A stretch of DNA of 9,978 bases from CAYNTC01 sp964432925 (GCA_964432925.1 CAYSPM010000106.1:1-9978), one strand, 5' to 3'. Counted from the first letter of the stretch, positions 1-7,339 are shown. Notes: generated by a model not told the origin, from the sequence alone. Translations and numbers: made by a program.

Positions 1-3000
1 ACTATGGTCATAGAGAGATCGTTGAACTCTTGATTAACAAGGGGGCCGACATCAAGGAGGTGTCAAGCAAGCGAAGTGGGCACAACCCTCTCTATATTGC
101 GGCCCGAAATGGTCATAGAGAGATCGTTGAACTCTTGATAAACAAGGGGGCGGATGTCAACAGCAGAACCCGAGACGGCTCCACACCTCTTCACATAGCG
201 ACTCTCAACGGTCATATTGAAACAGCCAAGCTACTTGTGGAAAAAGGGGCTGATGTGAACGCCAAGAGCGACGATGGCAGTACGGCGTTGTCTTTGGCAG
301 AAAAGACAAGCGACACAGAAATCATTGAATTGCTCAAGAGACACGGTGCCAAAGAGGATGCCGCTGGCATACCAGAAGAATCCCAACCTACCAAATCACT
401 ACACCAAGCTGCCGAAAAAGGGGATGTGGAAGAAGTCAAAAGACTCATCGCCAGAGGTGCCGATGTCAATGCTCTAGATGAACTCCTTAACACCCCATTA
501 TGCAAAGCGGCCGGTTTAGGTAACATGGAAGTGGTAAAACTACTCGTGGAAGCAGGTGCCGACGTTAATGCAGGATCATGGTCACCATTATACACGGCGG
601 TTGACAAAGACAACGTAGCCATAGCTGAATACCTGATTGCTCACGGCGCGGATAAACACGGTGATGACTACTGGACAGTATTGATGGAGGCGTTTTCCGA
701 GAGCAGCGTAGAGATGGTCAGATTACTTATCGCCAAAGGGGCTGATATAAATTTCAAGTCTGTCGAACTCCACGGATATACAGCTCTGCACTGTGCGATT
801 GACGAAGGATACAAGGACATAGCAGAACTGTTGATTCAAAAAGGGGTCGATGTTAATGCAGGGCCGTGGACTCCTCTGCATAGTGCCGCAAGAAGCAGAC
901 GCATAGGCATAGCGGAACTACTGATTCAAAAAGGTGCCGAAGTAAATGCCAAGGATCAAGTAGGTGAAACGCCGCTGTACTCTGCAATTCGTCGGCAAGA
1001 TTTGGATATGACAAAACTATTGATTTCAAAAGGTGCTGATCTCAATATCAAAAACAACGACGGCTATACACCGCTATTCCGGGCAGCTTTTATTGGCGGC
1101 AAGGATGTGCTCGATTTGATATTGAGCAAAGGGGATTATCCTGACACAATCCATCTGGCCGCTTGCAAGGAAGATCTAGACAGGGTAAAAACGCTGATCG
1201 AGGGCGGTACAGATGTCAATACAAGGGACGAATTCGGCTGTACTCCGCTGCATTGGGCCGTCGCAGCCAATTCACGAGAGGTTACAGATTACCTTCTTGA
1301 TAAGTGGGCGGACCTTAATGCTGAAGACGGACGTGGCCTTACGCCGTTTATGATTGCGAGTGATGTACCTATGCTTGAACGGCTTATTTCCAAAGGTGCC
1401 GATATCCAGTCCAAGGACCGATCTGGACTAACTAAGCTTCATATGGTTTGCATTAGCGGCAACAAAGATGCGGCAGAATTTCTCATTAACAACGGCGCTG
1501 AGATCAACGTAAGAGCTAACAATGGCGCAACACCTCTCTTCAATGCGGCCGTTAGCGGTCATGCAGACATTGTCGAACTTTTAATTAACAAGGGGGCTGA
1601 TATCAATATGCCTTCGCAAGTAGGCAGAACACCAATAGCTATGGCCAAAGGGAAACGTATGACTGAAGTTGTCGATATCCTGCGCCAACATGGGGCAAAA
1701 GAGACTCTGCATGGAGCTGCCGCTTCAGGTGATAAAGAGGGAGTCGAACGTTTAATTGCGCAAGGGGCCGACCTCAATGCTAAGGATAACAATGGCCAGA
1801 CTCCTCTTCACCTTTCCATCTTGAACAGGAGGGCTGGACAGGCCAGATGGGTTTTAATTTCACAAGGAGCTGATGTCAACGCAAAGACTAATGATGGTAG
1901 AACACCGCTGATAATGGCTGTAACTCGGGGGGATCAATATTTAGAAGAGGTACTCATCGCTAACGGCGCTGATATTACCGTCAAAGATAACCGAGGCCGA
2001 ACTCTTTTGCAGTTGGCTCAAGAGAAAGGGCACACAGAAATCATTGAATTGCTCAAGAGACACGGTGCCAAAGAGGATGCCGCTGGCATACCAGAAGAAT
2101 CCCAACCTACCAAATCACTACACCAAGCTGCCGGCGATGGTGACCTTGAGCAAGTCAAATGGCTGATCGCCGGAGGGGCTGATGTCAATGCAGAAGATGA
2201 AGAGCGTCAGACGCCTCTTCATCTCGCCGCCGAGCATGGCTACACAGATGTCGCTCGAGCACTTATCGCCAATGGCGCCGATGTGAACGCGGAGGAGTTT
2301 GAATGGCACGACACACCCTTGCACGTAGCGGCTGAGAAGGGCCACAAAGACACGGTCGAACTACTTACTGCCGAAGGAGGGAATGTCAACACGAAGAACC
2401 AAAGGGGTTGGACGCCGCTGCACTATGCCAGTTCGTTCGGCCAGAAGGAGGTGGCAGAATTGCTCATCGCTAAAGGTGCCGATGTTAACGCAAAGGACAA
2501 GTATGGCTGGACACCGCTGCACAAAGCCACTGAGGGCAGCCACAGAAACGTCGGAGAACTGCTTATCGCCAATGGTGCCGACATGGATTGCAGGACAACA
2601 ACCGGCGGAGATACGCCTGTGGCTGTTGCTCTGCAAGCCACGGCAGCCGACCGCAAGGAAATGATCGAGCTGCTCGCTGCAAAAGGAGCGAGAATTCCTC
2701 CTCTCCATCTTGCAGCCTACATGGCAGACCTGGAGAAACTGAAAAAGTGCCTTGAAGATGGCGCGGCGGTGGATGCACAAGACGATTGCAGGAACACAGC
2801 GCTGCATTACGCGGCTGCAGCGGGCAAGAAAGATGTCGTCGAACTCCTTATTGGGAGGGGCGCCAGGGCCAATGCTAAGAACAGCCGTAATACAACGCCG
2901 CTATACTATGCGGCGGTGCACGACTACAAGGAAATAGTGGACTTGCTGCTGGCTCAAGGGGCCGATGTCAATGCGAAGGACGAGTCCAGTTATACCTTGC

Positions 3001-3287
3001 TCTACTATGCCGTCTGGGACCTCAACAAGGATGCAACCAAGCTACTCATCGACAAAGGAGCCAATCTCAACGTAAAGGCGGATGATGGCGAAACGCCGCT
3101 GATCCACGCGATCTGGATGAAAGACAAAGACATCGTGGAACTGCTGATCAATGGTGGAGCCGATGTCAACGCCGAGGGAAAGGATGGCCATACGCCGATG
3201 TACTGGGCAATGCATTGGGCAACTATGCCTGTGGTAGGCACCAAGGATTTCGTCGAACTGCTCCGCAAGCACGGGGCAAAAGAGTGA
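1..3287 (+). CDS. Very long ankyrin-repeat protein, 5'-partial
   Basis: The frame is open from the left edge (first full codon at 3, reading YGHREIVELL) to TGA at 3285-3287, so the true start lies upstream. The TTG at 30 sits inside an ankyrin helix and is not a credible start. The visible 1094 or so residues are almost wholly ankyrin repeats, about 33 units of the form DGxTPLHxAAxxGHxEIVELLIxKGADVNA. Numbering from the TTG codon, shortened cap-like units lacking the DxxGxTP turn (for example SLHQAAEKGD) begin near residues 121, 372, 559, 694 and 890. Blocks close with LLKRHGAKE-type ends near 109, 558, 682 and 1085, giving several stacked solenoids in one chain. Known family role: ankyrin repeats bind proteins, and no catalytic domain is visible. 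Partner and cell location cannot be told because the N-terminus is missing. The gene converges on the minus-strand operon 92 bp downstream. Identification as an ankyrin protein is certain; its function is unknown. Confidence 0.95.
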   Translation, partial: YGHREIVELLINKGADIKEVSSKRSGHNPLYIAARNGHREIVELLINKGADVNSRTRDGSTPLHIATLNGHIETAKLLVEKGADVNAKSDDGSTALSLAEKTSDTEIIELLKRHGAKEDAAGIPEESQPTKSLHQAAEKGDVEEVKRLIARGADVNALDELLNTPLCKAAGLGNMEVVKLLVEAGADVNAGSWSPLYTAVDKDNVAIAEYLIAHGADKHGDDYWTVLMEAFSESSVEMVRLLIAKGADINFKSVELHGYTALHCAIDEGYKDIAELLIQKGVDVNAGPWTPLHSAARSRRIGIAELLIQKGAEVNAKDQVGETPLYSAIRRQDLDMTKLLISKGADLNIKNNDGYTPLFRAAFIGGKDVLDLILSKGDYPDTIHLAACKEDLDRVKTLIEGGTDVNTRDEFGCTPLHWAVAANSREVTDYLLDKWADLNAEDGRGLTPFMIASDVPMLERLISKGADIQSKDRSGLTKLHMVCISGNKDAAEFLINNGAEINVRANNGATPLFNAAVSGHADIVELLINKGADINMPSQVGRTPIAMAKGKRMTEVVDILRQHGAKETLHGAAASGDKEGVERLIAQGADLNAKDNNGQTPLHLSILNRRAGQARWVLISQGADVNAKTNDGRTPLIMAVTRGDQYLEEVLIANGADITVKDNRGRTLLQLAQEKGHTEIIELLKRHGAKEDAAGIPEESQPTKSLHQAAGDGDLEQVKWLIAGGADVNAEDEERQTPLHLAAEHGYTDVARALIANGADVNAEEFEWHDTPLHVAAEKGHKDTVELLTAEGGNVNTKNQRGWTPLHYASSFGQKEVAELLIAKGADVNAKDKYGWTPLHKATEGSHRNVGELLIANGADMDCRTTTGGDTPVAVALQATAADRKEMIELLAAKGARIPPLHLAAYMADLEKLKKCLEDGAAVDAQDDCRNTALHYAAAAGKKDVVELLIGRGARANAKNSRNTTPLYYAAVHDYKEIVDLLLAQGADVNAKDESSYTLLYYAVWDLNKDATKLLIDKGANLNVKADDGETPLIHAIWMKDKDIVELLINGGADVNAEGKDGHTPMYWAMHWATMPVVGTKDFVELLRKHGAKE
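4..151 (+). repeat. Near-identical consecutive ankyrin units at the left edge
   Basis: Positions 4-34 and 109-139 are identical over 31 bp. After one mismatch the match continues (36-46 with 141-151). The period is 105 bp, or 35 codons, which is a 33-residue ankyrin unit plus two extra residues in the loop (KRSG region). Both copies encode GHREIVELLINKGAD. Most other units in this gene are much more diverged in DNA sequence, so this looks like a recent unit duplication or gene conversion that may continue left of the window. Confidence 0.85.
313..414 (+). repeat. 102-bp exact direct repeat, copy 1, at an ankyrin block joint
   Basis: This stretch is identical at every base to 2032-2133, offset 1719 bp or 573 codons, so both copies are in frame. 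It encodes the closing unit of one block (EIIELLKRHGAKE), a non-ankyrin linker (DAAGIPEESQP) and the opening of the next block (TKSLHQAA). Flanking units differ clearly in sequence. Confidence 0.95.
2032..2133 (+). repeat. 102-bp exact direct repeat, copy 2, at an ankyrin block joint
   Basis: This is the second copy of the joint at 313-414. The match breaks at c2031 versus g312 on the left and g2134 versus a415 on the right. Identity covers third codon positions too, which points to recent duplication or conversion rather than protein-level constraint alone. The proline-containing linker probably separates two solenoid blocks. Confidence 0.95.
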
Positions 3288-3375
3288 GTGGATAAGTCGA
3301 TGAGTAAATGCGTGAATGTGTTAACCTGCGCTACAGCATCTACTCATATACGCATCCACTCATTAACGCATCTAC
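3285..3375. repeat. Inverted array of 8-bp GTNNATGN units between convergent genes
   Basis: On the minus strand from 3375 to 3336 there are five contiguous octamers: GTAGATGC, GTTAATGA, GTGGATGC, GTATATGA, GTAGATGC. On the plus strand from 3288 to 3319 there are four: GTGGATAA, GTCGATGA, GTAAATGC, GTGAATGT. The halves face each other, so 3285-3311 can pair with 3336-3362 at 22 of 27 positions around a 24-nt loop. The left arm includes the ankyrin stop codon. No T-run follows on either strand, so it is not a standard intrinsic terminator. It could be a bidirectional transcription or mRNA-end structure, or a small dispersed repeat element. The structure is seen directly; its role is unknown. 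Confidence 0.7.
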
Positions 3376-3379
3376 GCTT

Positions 3380-5005
3380 CTATTGGCGTCCTGACTGCCA
3401 AGGTTCGTCGTGAACCGGAAGAGCATAGGCTTTGGGAGTGGCCATCGTAACGGGTATATCCACAGGTATCTTTCGGGAGCTACGAACTACTCTGCCAAGT
3501 TCTTCTTTCGTGATGCGAACCGGCTCGGTGATAAGCTCAGGGACACTGTACGTCCAAAGACACGAATCGTAGTAAGTAGGGTCCTTCTGGGGTAAAAGCA
3601 TTGGTTTACACACCGTGCCATTCTCGTTCAAGTAAGCAAGATATATCCTGGTAAATACGCCGTAGTCTCGTTTGCTACTAAATGCTATCCATCTGCTGTT
3701 GCTTGAGAAGCTATGCCATGATTCGCTTTTATCGCTATTGATATCGAGTTTGCGATACTCAAGCTGACCGGTCTGTTCGGCGGCATTAAGATCGGTCATA
3801 TACAGGTCGCTGCTGGGCTGATAAACCGGAAAACAGCCGTAATTGCACATACAGAACAGCAGCCAACGTCCATCGGGGCTAATTCTCGGCAACATGACAC
3901 TTAATCCCGTATCCTCGGCTGACAGCACAGTTTCAAGCGGACCCCACTGGTCGTGGTCAATGTCATAATCTGCTCGGACAAGGTCGTACTTTATCTGGTC
4001 ATACTCTTCGGGAACTACGGTACGGTCTGACCAGGTTATCGGTGCGCTGCAGAAGTATAAGTACCGCCCATCGGGTGACCAGGTCGGATATGTTTCCAGC
4101 CGATCGCTTTTAGTGAAGTCCGATGTAGTCTTTACAGTTTGCAAGTCAGTTAGATAGTAAGCCATCAGGGAATCGAAGTCTATAACGTCCCGGACCTCAT
4201 TTGCGGCAGAATGCAGCAGAAGCCTGACATCATTCACAGAAAATGAAGCAAGGCGACCGCTGGGGTGCCAGGCAGAATATCCAAATTTTGTTCCAATCTT
4301 TTTTACTTCGCCGTCTTCGATTAACAAAGTTGAACTTCCGTATACCGCACTGCGGATGCCGATCAGCATCTTGTCGGGCTTATTTCGGCAAAACGTATGA
4401 CAGTTCAGACAGCCGTGCTTATAATATCCATTGTCCAATATGAGGAACTCATCAAAACTATTGAGATTGCGCTGATAGATGCCAATATCCCTCCAGGTGC
4501 GATGGCCCGGCCGAATCTTTCTGTAAACAAGAAAAGCATCTATGTTCTCATTGGCAATTTCGTTGGTGATGGTTTTATAGCGGGACCATCCCTTATTTTC
4601 TGCTTCTGAAGCTGACGTAATAGCCTGGGATTTGACAAAGATATCAAGGCTTAGCTGCTGACCTCGGTTCAAATCGAGAAGCTTGTGCCAGGCTTTTTTG
4701 GGAATCACAATTCTTGGTGTCTTGCTGAATAGTTCAATTGGTTTTCCTGTTTCAGAGTATATTCTCACAAAGTAGCGAGAGCCATCTTGTTGTATAACAA
4801 AGTTTAATGGGGCGATATTGGGCGGGATGACGGTGCCGGAATAATCAGGCCGAATTCCTGCAGGGCGATTAATAACACTGTATTGCGTGATCGTCACTTT
4901 GTTGCCGCGGACTACGTAAAGCAGTGCAAAAATTATGAGTGCACAGCTTATAAGTGCATAAATAAATTTAGCCTTTTTATTCTTATGCTTTTGCGCTTGA
5001 ATCAT
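3380..5005 (-). CDS. Membrane-anchored TolB/PD40-like beta-propeller with c-type heme site
   Basis: The 541-residue protein starts with a basic N-terminus and one hydrophobic segment (about residues 13-32), probably an uncleaved anchor leaving the rest outside the cytoplasm. A CXXCH heme-c motif (CLNCH) lies at 199-203, followed by a third Cys at 206 and M213 as a possible distal ligand. PD40/TolB-type blade motifs follow: AWHPSGRLASFS near 243-258, TWSPDGRYLYFCS near 306-321, RISPDGRWLLFC near 373-387, and SFSSNSRWIAFSS near 429-446. From memory, this order (IYQRNL, NCHTF, then PD40 blades, then LPQKDP) matches a Bacteroidota family annotated as TolB-like or 'cytochrome c biosynthesis' proteins. 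I chose ATG at 5005 because it overlaps the upstream gene's stop as ATGA and has AGGA 8 nt upstream; an ATG at 5035 would add 10 residues with a weaker site. Heme attachment would need a cytochrome c maturation system, which is not in this window. Substrate and redox partner are unknown. Confidence 0.85.
   Translation of the reverse strand: MIQAQKHKNKKAKFIYALISCALIIFALLYVVRGNKVTITQYSVINRPAGIRPDYSGTVIPPNIAPLNFVIQQDGSRYFVRIYSETGKPIELFSKTPRIVIPKKAWHKLLDLNRGQQLSLDIFVKSQAITSASEAENKGWSRYKTITNEIANENIDAFLVYRKIRPGHRTWRDIGIYQRNLNSFDEFLILDNGYYKHGCLNCHTFCRNKPDKMLIGIRSAVYGSSTLLIEDGEVKKIGTKFGYSAWHPSGRLASFSVNDVRLLLHSAANEVRDVIDFDSLMAYYLTDLQTVKTTSDFTKSDRLETYPTWSPDGRYLYFCSAPITWSDRTVVPEEYDQIKYDLVRADYDIDHDQWGPLETVLSAEDTGLSVMLPRISPDGRWLLFCMCNYGCFPVYQPSSDLYMTDLNAAEQTGQLEYRKLDINSDKSESWHSFSSNSRWIAFSSKRDYGVFTRIYLAYLNENGTVCKPMLLPQKDPTYYDSCLWTYSVPELITEPVRITKEELGRVVRSSRKIPVDIPVTMATPKAYALPVHDEPWQSGRQ
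4397..4411 (-). other. CXXCH heme-c attachment motif codons
   Basis: The minus strand reads TGT-CTG-AAC-TGT-CAT, encoding C-L-N-C-H. This is the only CXXCH in the protein and lies between the N-terminal domain and the first propeller blade. Its position after the membrane anchor, in the extracytoplasmic part, fits covalent heme attachment by a Ccm/Ccs system. Confidence 0.75.
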
Positions 5006-6978
5006 TCTTTCGTTCCTGAAGGTGTGTAGAGACAATAGAAAAAATATGTGCCTCTGTATTTGCTCGCTAACTCACCATACGCGGCTCGTTTGTCTGTGCC
5101 ATAGCTACGTAATATCCGGCCGAAATCCTCGACTCGCTGCCTCAGTGTATCACTCGCCCGGTAACCACTAAGGCGAAGTTTCTTCCCGGTGCTGGCCACA
5201 TAAACCAAGGATGCCTCCTCGTAGTGGGTTGGGAGCTGGAGATAGCCAAAATCTCTAAGACGCTCGATGTTCTGGACAAAATTGCCTAAATGCTTGGTTA
5301 ACATATACCAAGCCATTAAATATTCAAAGGCCATTTGATTTTGGCTATTTTTCTCTAATAGCAAAGAAAGCATTGTTTGTGTTGGTATTGAAAGTGTGGA
5401 ATAGTCTTTACCAAGGGAAAGTGAGCGTAGTTGTTGAATGTATTTATCTGATGACAGATCGGGATCCGTTTGAAGCAGCTCAAGATAGCGTTCGGCCCAG
5501 TTGCTGTAAAATAGGGTTCTACTCAGTGAATTGAGGTAGACACGCGCAGAATCCATATTACTTTTAACCATATTTATCAAGGCCAGTCGCTGTAAAACCA
5601 TAGGGCGGTCCCCGAGCCCTTCGAGACATTCAGCCAGCGCGTTTTCCGCTGTGTTGATAAGGCCGATTTCCAAATAAGCATCGGCGCTTTGCCAGTACGT
5701 CCATTTATATGCCGGATCAGTGAGAAACAGGTAATCTGGCTTCTGCGGCCAGTGGAACATCTCATAGCCGAGTCGGCCGGTGTGATAAAGAGCCCTATTT
5801 ACGGCATGAACTATAAAGGGATCTGTGGGATTTCTTCGAGCGGACGCGAGTAATTCCGGCCACATCTTATGGTACGCATAATAATCAACTTCAAATCGGC
5901 TTTTAAGACCGTCATCTTGGGAAAGGAAAACGGCGAGACCAGCCATAGAAAGTATAAGCAGCGATTCTATAATCAACCTGAGTTTTGGCGCATGTCTATA
6001 CCAGGAAAATATCTTCGCTAACAGGCTGGTATATTTATTACGGTGTTTTTTAGTAGGTTCTTTATTTGTCTGGCTTTTTATAAAATTAAGTTTTTTCCTG
6101 AGTATCCGCCCAAGACCAAATACGAGAAGCATCAAAGGTGGAAACAAATAGAGCAGATAGACTATTGTCACTGCCCTTCTGCGAGTTTCGTAATATAGAA
6201 TTCTCCAGGAAAAAGGTAGCAAGTTACAAAAGGCATCGACGATACTTACGCGGAAGATGACAAGACCAATTACGTATGGAATAACAGCAGCGGATAACAA
6301 ATATACGAGGCCTGTTTTCCATCGCAACCTGAAAAGCAGTTCATAAATTGCACAGACAACTGCAAAGAGTAAAAATGCACCACCGGCAAGATAATACAGA
6401 ATTACAGCCAGGGATAGAAAAATGCCCAAATGGCTGAATATCTTAGTGTGTGACGAAGTTAATCTTAAATACAGACATGTAAAAATCAACGCAGTTAAAA
6501 ATGCCAATGTTGTGGCAAAGTGATACGCATACCGGTTGTAAAGAACAATCAGAAGAATTGGTAAGATAAAACAAAGCCAGCGAATTCGCAGCAGGTTTAC
6601 AGCTTTCAAAAGGTAGTTCATACATACGATAAGCAGCCAGGCTTGTACCGTTATAACAAGGGCTCCAGCCCAGGAATAATAGAATAGCTGAGACAGAAAG
6701 GCTGAGAGATATTCGATAAGTCCACCCGGGTATGATAAAAACGTTGAGAAAAAAGCCCAGCCTTTATAAAAGGCTGGGAAATTTGTAATAATACCAGCCC
6801 CATGATACATAATCCGCAGATCCACATAGAGCCAGAAATAAAGATAGAAAAAGATAAAGAAGATTAAGCTCTGTAGCAACCACTTAAAGTCCTGGCTTGA
6901 ATATCGCTTTACAGTATTTTGTGCAAAGGATTGCGAAACTGGAACCGATTCTGAGGATTTAGCAAGCGATTTCGACAT
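5002..6978 (-). CDS. Polytopic membrane protein with helical-repeat tail, DUF6057-like
   Basis: The 658-residue protein has a polar N-terminus, then about nine hydrophobic segments: near 33-54, one or two between 83 and 120, 132-150, 154-172, one or two across 181-212, 221-243, 268-291 and 333-353. A basic loop at about 293-332 precedes the last one. The C-terminal 300 residues are soluble and look like TPR-type alpha-helical repeats (for example DAYLEIGLINTAENALAECL). From memory, the segment with YPGGLIEYLSAFLSQ followed by such a tail resembles DUF6057, whose Bacteroidota members sit beside the same heme-propeller family. It starts at ATG 6978 with GGGA 5 nt upstream; a GTG at 6981 directly before it would add one residue. 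The stop overlaps the next gene as ATGA. It is first in a two-gene operon and has no known enzymatic motif. The function is unknown; a role in an envelope complex with the propeller is inference. Confidence 0.85.
   Translation of the reverse strand: MSKSLAKSSESVPVSQSFAQNTVKRYSSQDFKWLLQSLIFFIFFYLYFWLYVDLRIMYHGAGIITNFPAFYKGWAFFSTFLSYPGGLIEYLSAFLSQLFYYSWAGALVITVQAWLLIVCMNYLLKAVNLLRIRWLCFILPILLIVLYNRYAYHFATTLAFLTALIFTCLYLRLTSSHTKIFSHLGIFLSLAVILYYLAGGAFLLFAVVCAIYELLFRLRWKTGLVYLLSAAVIPYVIGLVIFRVSIVDAFCNLLPFSWRILYYETRRRAVTIVYLLYLFPPLMLLVFGLGRILRKKLNFIKSQTNKEPTKKHRNKYTSLLAKIFSWYRHAPKLRLIIESLLILSMAGLAVFLSQDDGLKSRFEVDYYAYHKMWPELLASARRNPTDPFIVHAVNRALYHTGRLGYEMFHWPQKPDYLFLTDPAYKWTYWQSADAYLEIGLINTAENALAECLEGLGDRPMVLQRLALINMVKSNMDSARVYLNSLSRTLFYSNWAERYLELLQTDPDLSSDKYIQQLRSLSLGKDYSTLSIPTQTMLSLLLEKNSQNQMAFEYLMAWYMLTKHLGNFVQNIERLRDFGYLQLPTHYEEASLVYVASTGKKLRLSGYRASDTLRQRVEDFGRILRSYGTDKRAAYGELASKYRGTYFFYCLYTPSGTKE
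5014..5017 (-). promoter_or_regulatory. Ribosome binding site (AGGA) inside the upstream gene's end
   Basis: AGGA lies 8 nt before the ATG at 5005, within the last codons of the membrane-protein gene. Together with the ATGA stop/start overlap it supports starting the heme-propeller gene at 5005 and suggests translational coupling. Confidence 0.6.
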
Positions 6979-7065
6979 CACTTTCCCATACTACGAAATG
7001 CCTTTTTTTACGACGTTAACTACTGTTCGAAGTTAATTACATGCAGATCAAGTTCGTCAAGGAAC

Positions 7066-7071
7066 ATTATA
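7066..7071 (-). promoter_or_regulatory. Candidate -10 element for the membrane/heme-propeller operon
   Basis: The minus strand has a perfect TATAAT here, 87 bp before the ATG of the DUF6057-like gene. The hexamer 17 bp upstream (ATATGC) is a poor -35, so either an activator is needed or the match is chance in AT-rich DNA. Confidence 0.35.
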
Positions 7072-7160
7072 TCTTATTTGTTTATCGAGCATATATCCCT
7101 TCAAAGCCACTATTTTAGCTAAACTCACAAAAAAAGCCACTCTTACATCCAAAAAGTGCG

Positions 7161-7189
7161 TTGAATCAATTTATTGGGAAGACTATATC
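7161..7189 (+). promoter_or_regulatory. Weak sigma70-like promoter candidate
   Basis: TTGAAT at 7161-7166 and TATATC at 7184-7189 are separated by 17 bp, each matching four of six consensus bases. If used, it would give a leader of about 150 nt for the secreted-protein gene. It competes with the better-placed element at 7255-7288. Confidence 0.2.
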
Positions 7190-7254
7190 CCTACATAACG
7201 TATCGAAAGGGCAAGACATCAATAAAAATAAAAAATCACGATAAAAGGATAAAA

Positions 7255-7288
7255 CCGTAACAAAACTGTAACATTTGATATCGATAAT
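7255..7288 (+). promoter_or_regulatory. Pho-box-like direct repeat with -10 element
   Basis: CCGTAAC (7255-7261) and CTGTAAC (7266-7272) are 7-mers separated by AAAA, an 11-bp period. Known PhoB sites have two CTGTCAT-like 7-mers around a 4-bp AT-rich spacer that replace the -35. Here a good -10, GATAAT at 7283-7288, follows after 10 bp, and no sigma70 -35 is present. The layout fits activator-dependent transcription of the gene at 7347. The third base from the end of the repeat (A rather than C) departs from the enterobacterial consensus, so another response regulator is possible. Confidence 0.4.
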
Positions 7289-7335
7289 TATCTATGTCGA
7301 GAAAGAGTATTTCTGTTAGAATCTTTTATTTGAAA

Positions 7336-7339
7336 GGAG
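7336..7339 (+). promoter_or_regulatory. Strong ribosome binding site (GGAG)
   Basis: AAAGGAGA places GGAG 7 nt before the ATG at 7347. It fixes that start, and the protein then begins directly with a clear signal peptide. Confidence 0.8.

Noticed and set aside
30..32. TTG as the start of the ankyrin gene
   Set aside because: The frame stays open to the left edge and the upstream codons encode the same ankyrin helix (YGHREIVEL), so the TTG is an internal leucine codon.
212..622. Minus-strand open frame of 136 codons within the ankyrin gene
   Set aside because: Its repeating Leu/Ser/Ala-rich product (ALTSAPLAMS) is the antisense reading of the ankyrin GADVNA repeats; similar antisense frames occur all along the gene.
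2361..2807. Minus-strand open frame of 148 codons within the ankyrin gene
   Set aside because: It is antisense to strongly conserved ankyrin units, with no ribosome site or recognisable domain.
1..3287. CRISPR array or tandem satellite reading of the repeats in the first 3.3 kb
   Set aside because: The periodicity follows 33-codon ankyrin units in one open frame, with diverged DNA between units and no constant repeat plus unique spacer pattern.
1..3287. Ankyrin protein as a host-directed effector
   Set aside because: Nothing here shows secretion or host association. The N-terminus is missing and planctomycete-type genomes carry many such proteins.
3285..3362. Intrinsic terminator for the ankyrin gene or the minus-strand operon
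   Set aside because: The stem has mismatches, a 24-nt loop and no following T-run on either strand, so it is kept as an inverted repeat of unknown role.
3380..5005. Genuine TolB of the Tol-Pal system
   Set aside because: The protein is anchored by an N-terminal segment, carries a heme-c motif and lacks pal, tolA, tolQ and tolR neighbours.
5033..5035. ATG at 5035 as the start of the heme-propeller gene
   Set aside because: It would overlap the upstream gene by 34 bp and has no close Shine-Dalgarno. The ATG at 5005 gives a 4-bp ATGA overlap with AGGA at good spacing.
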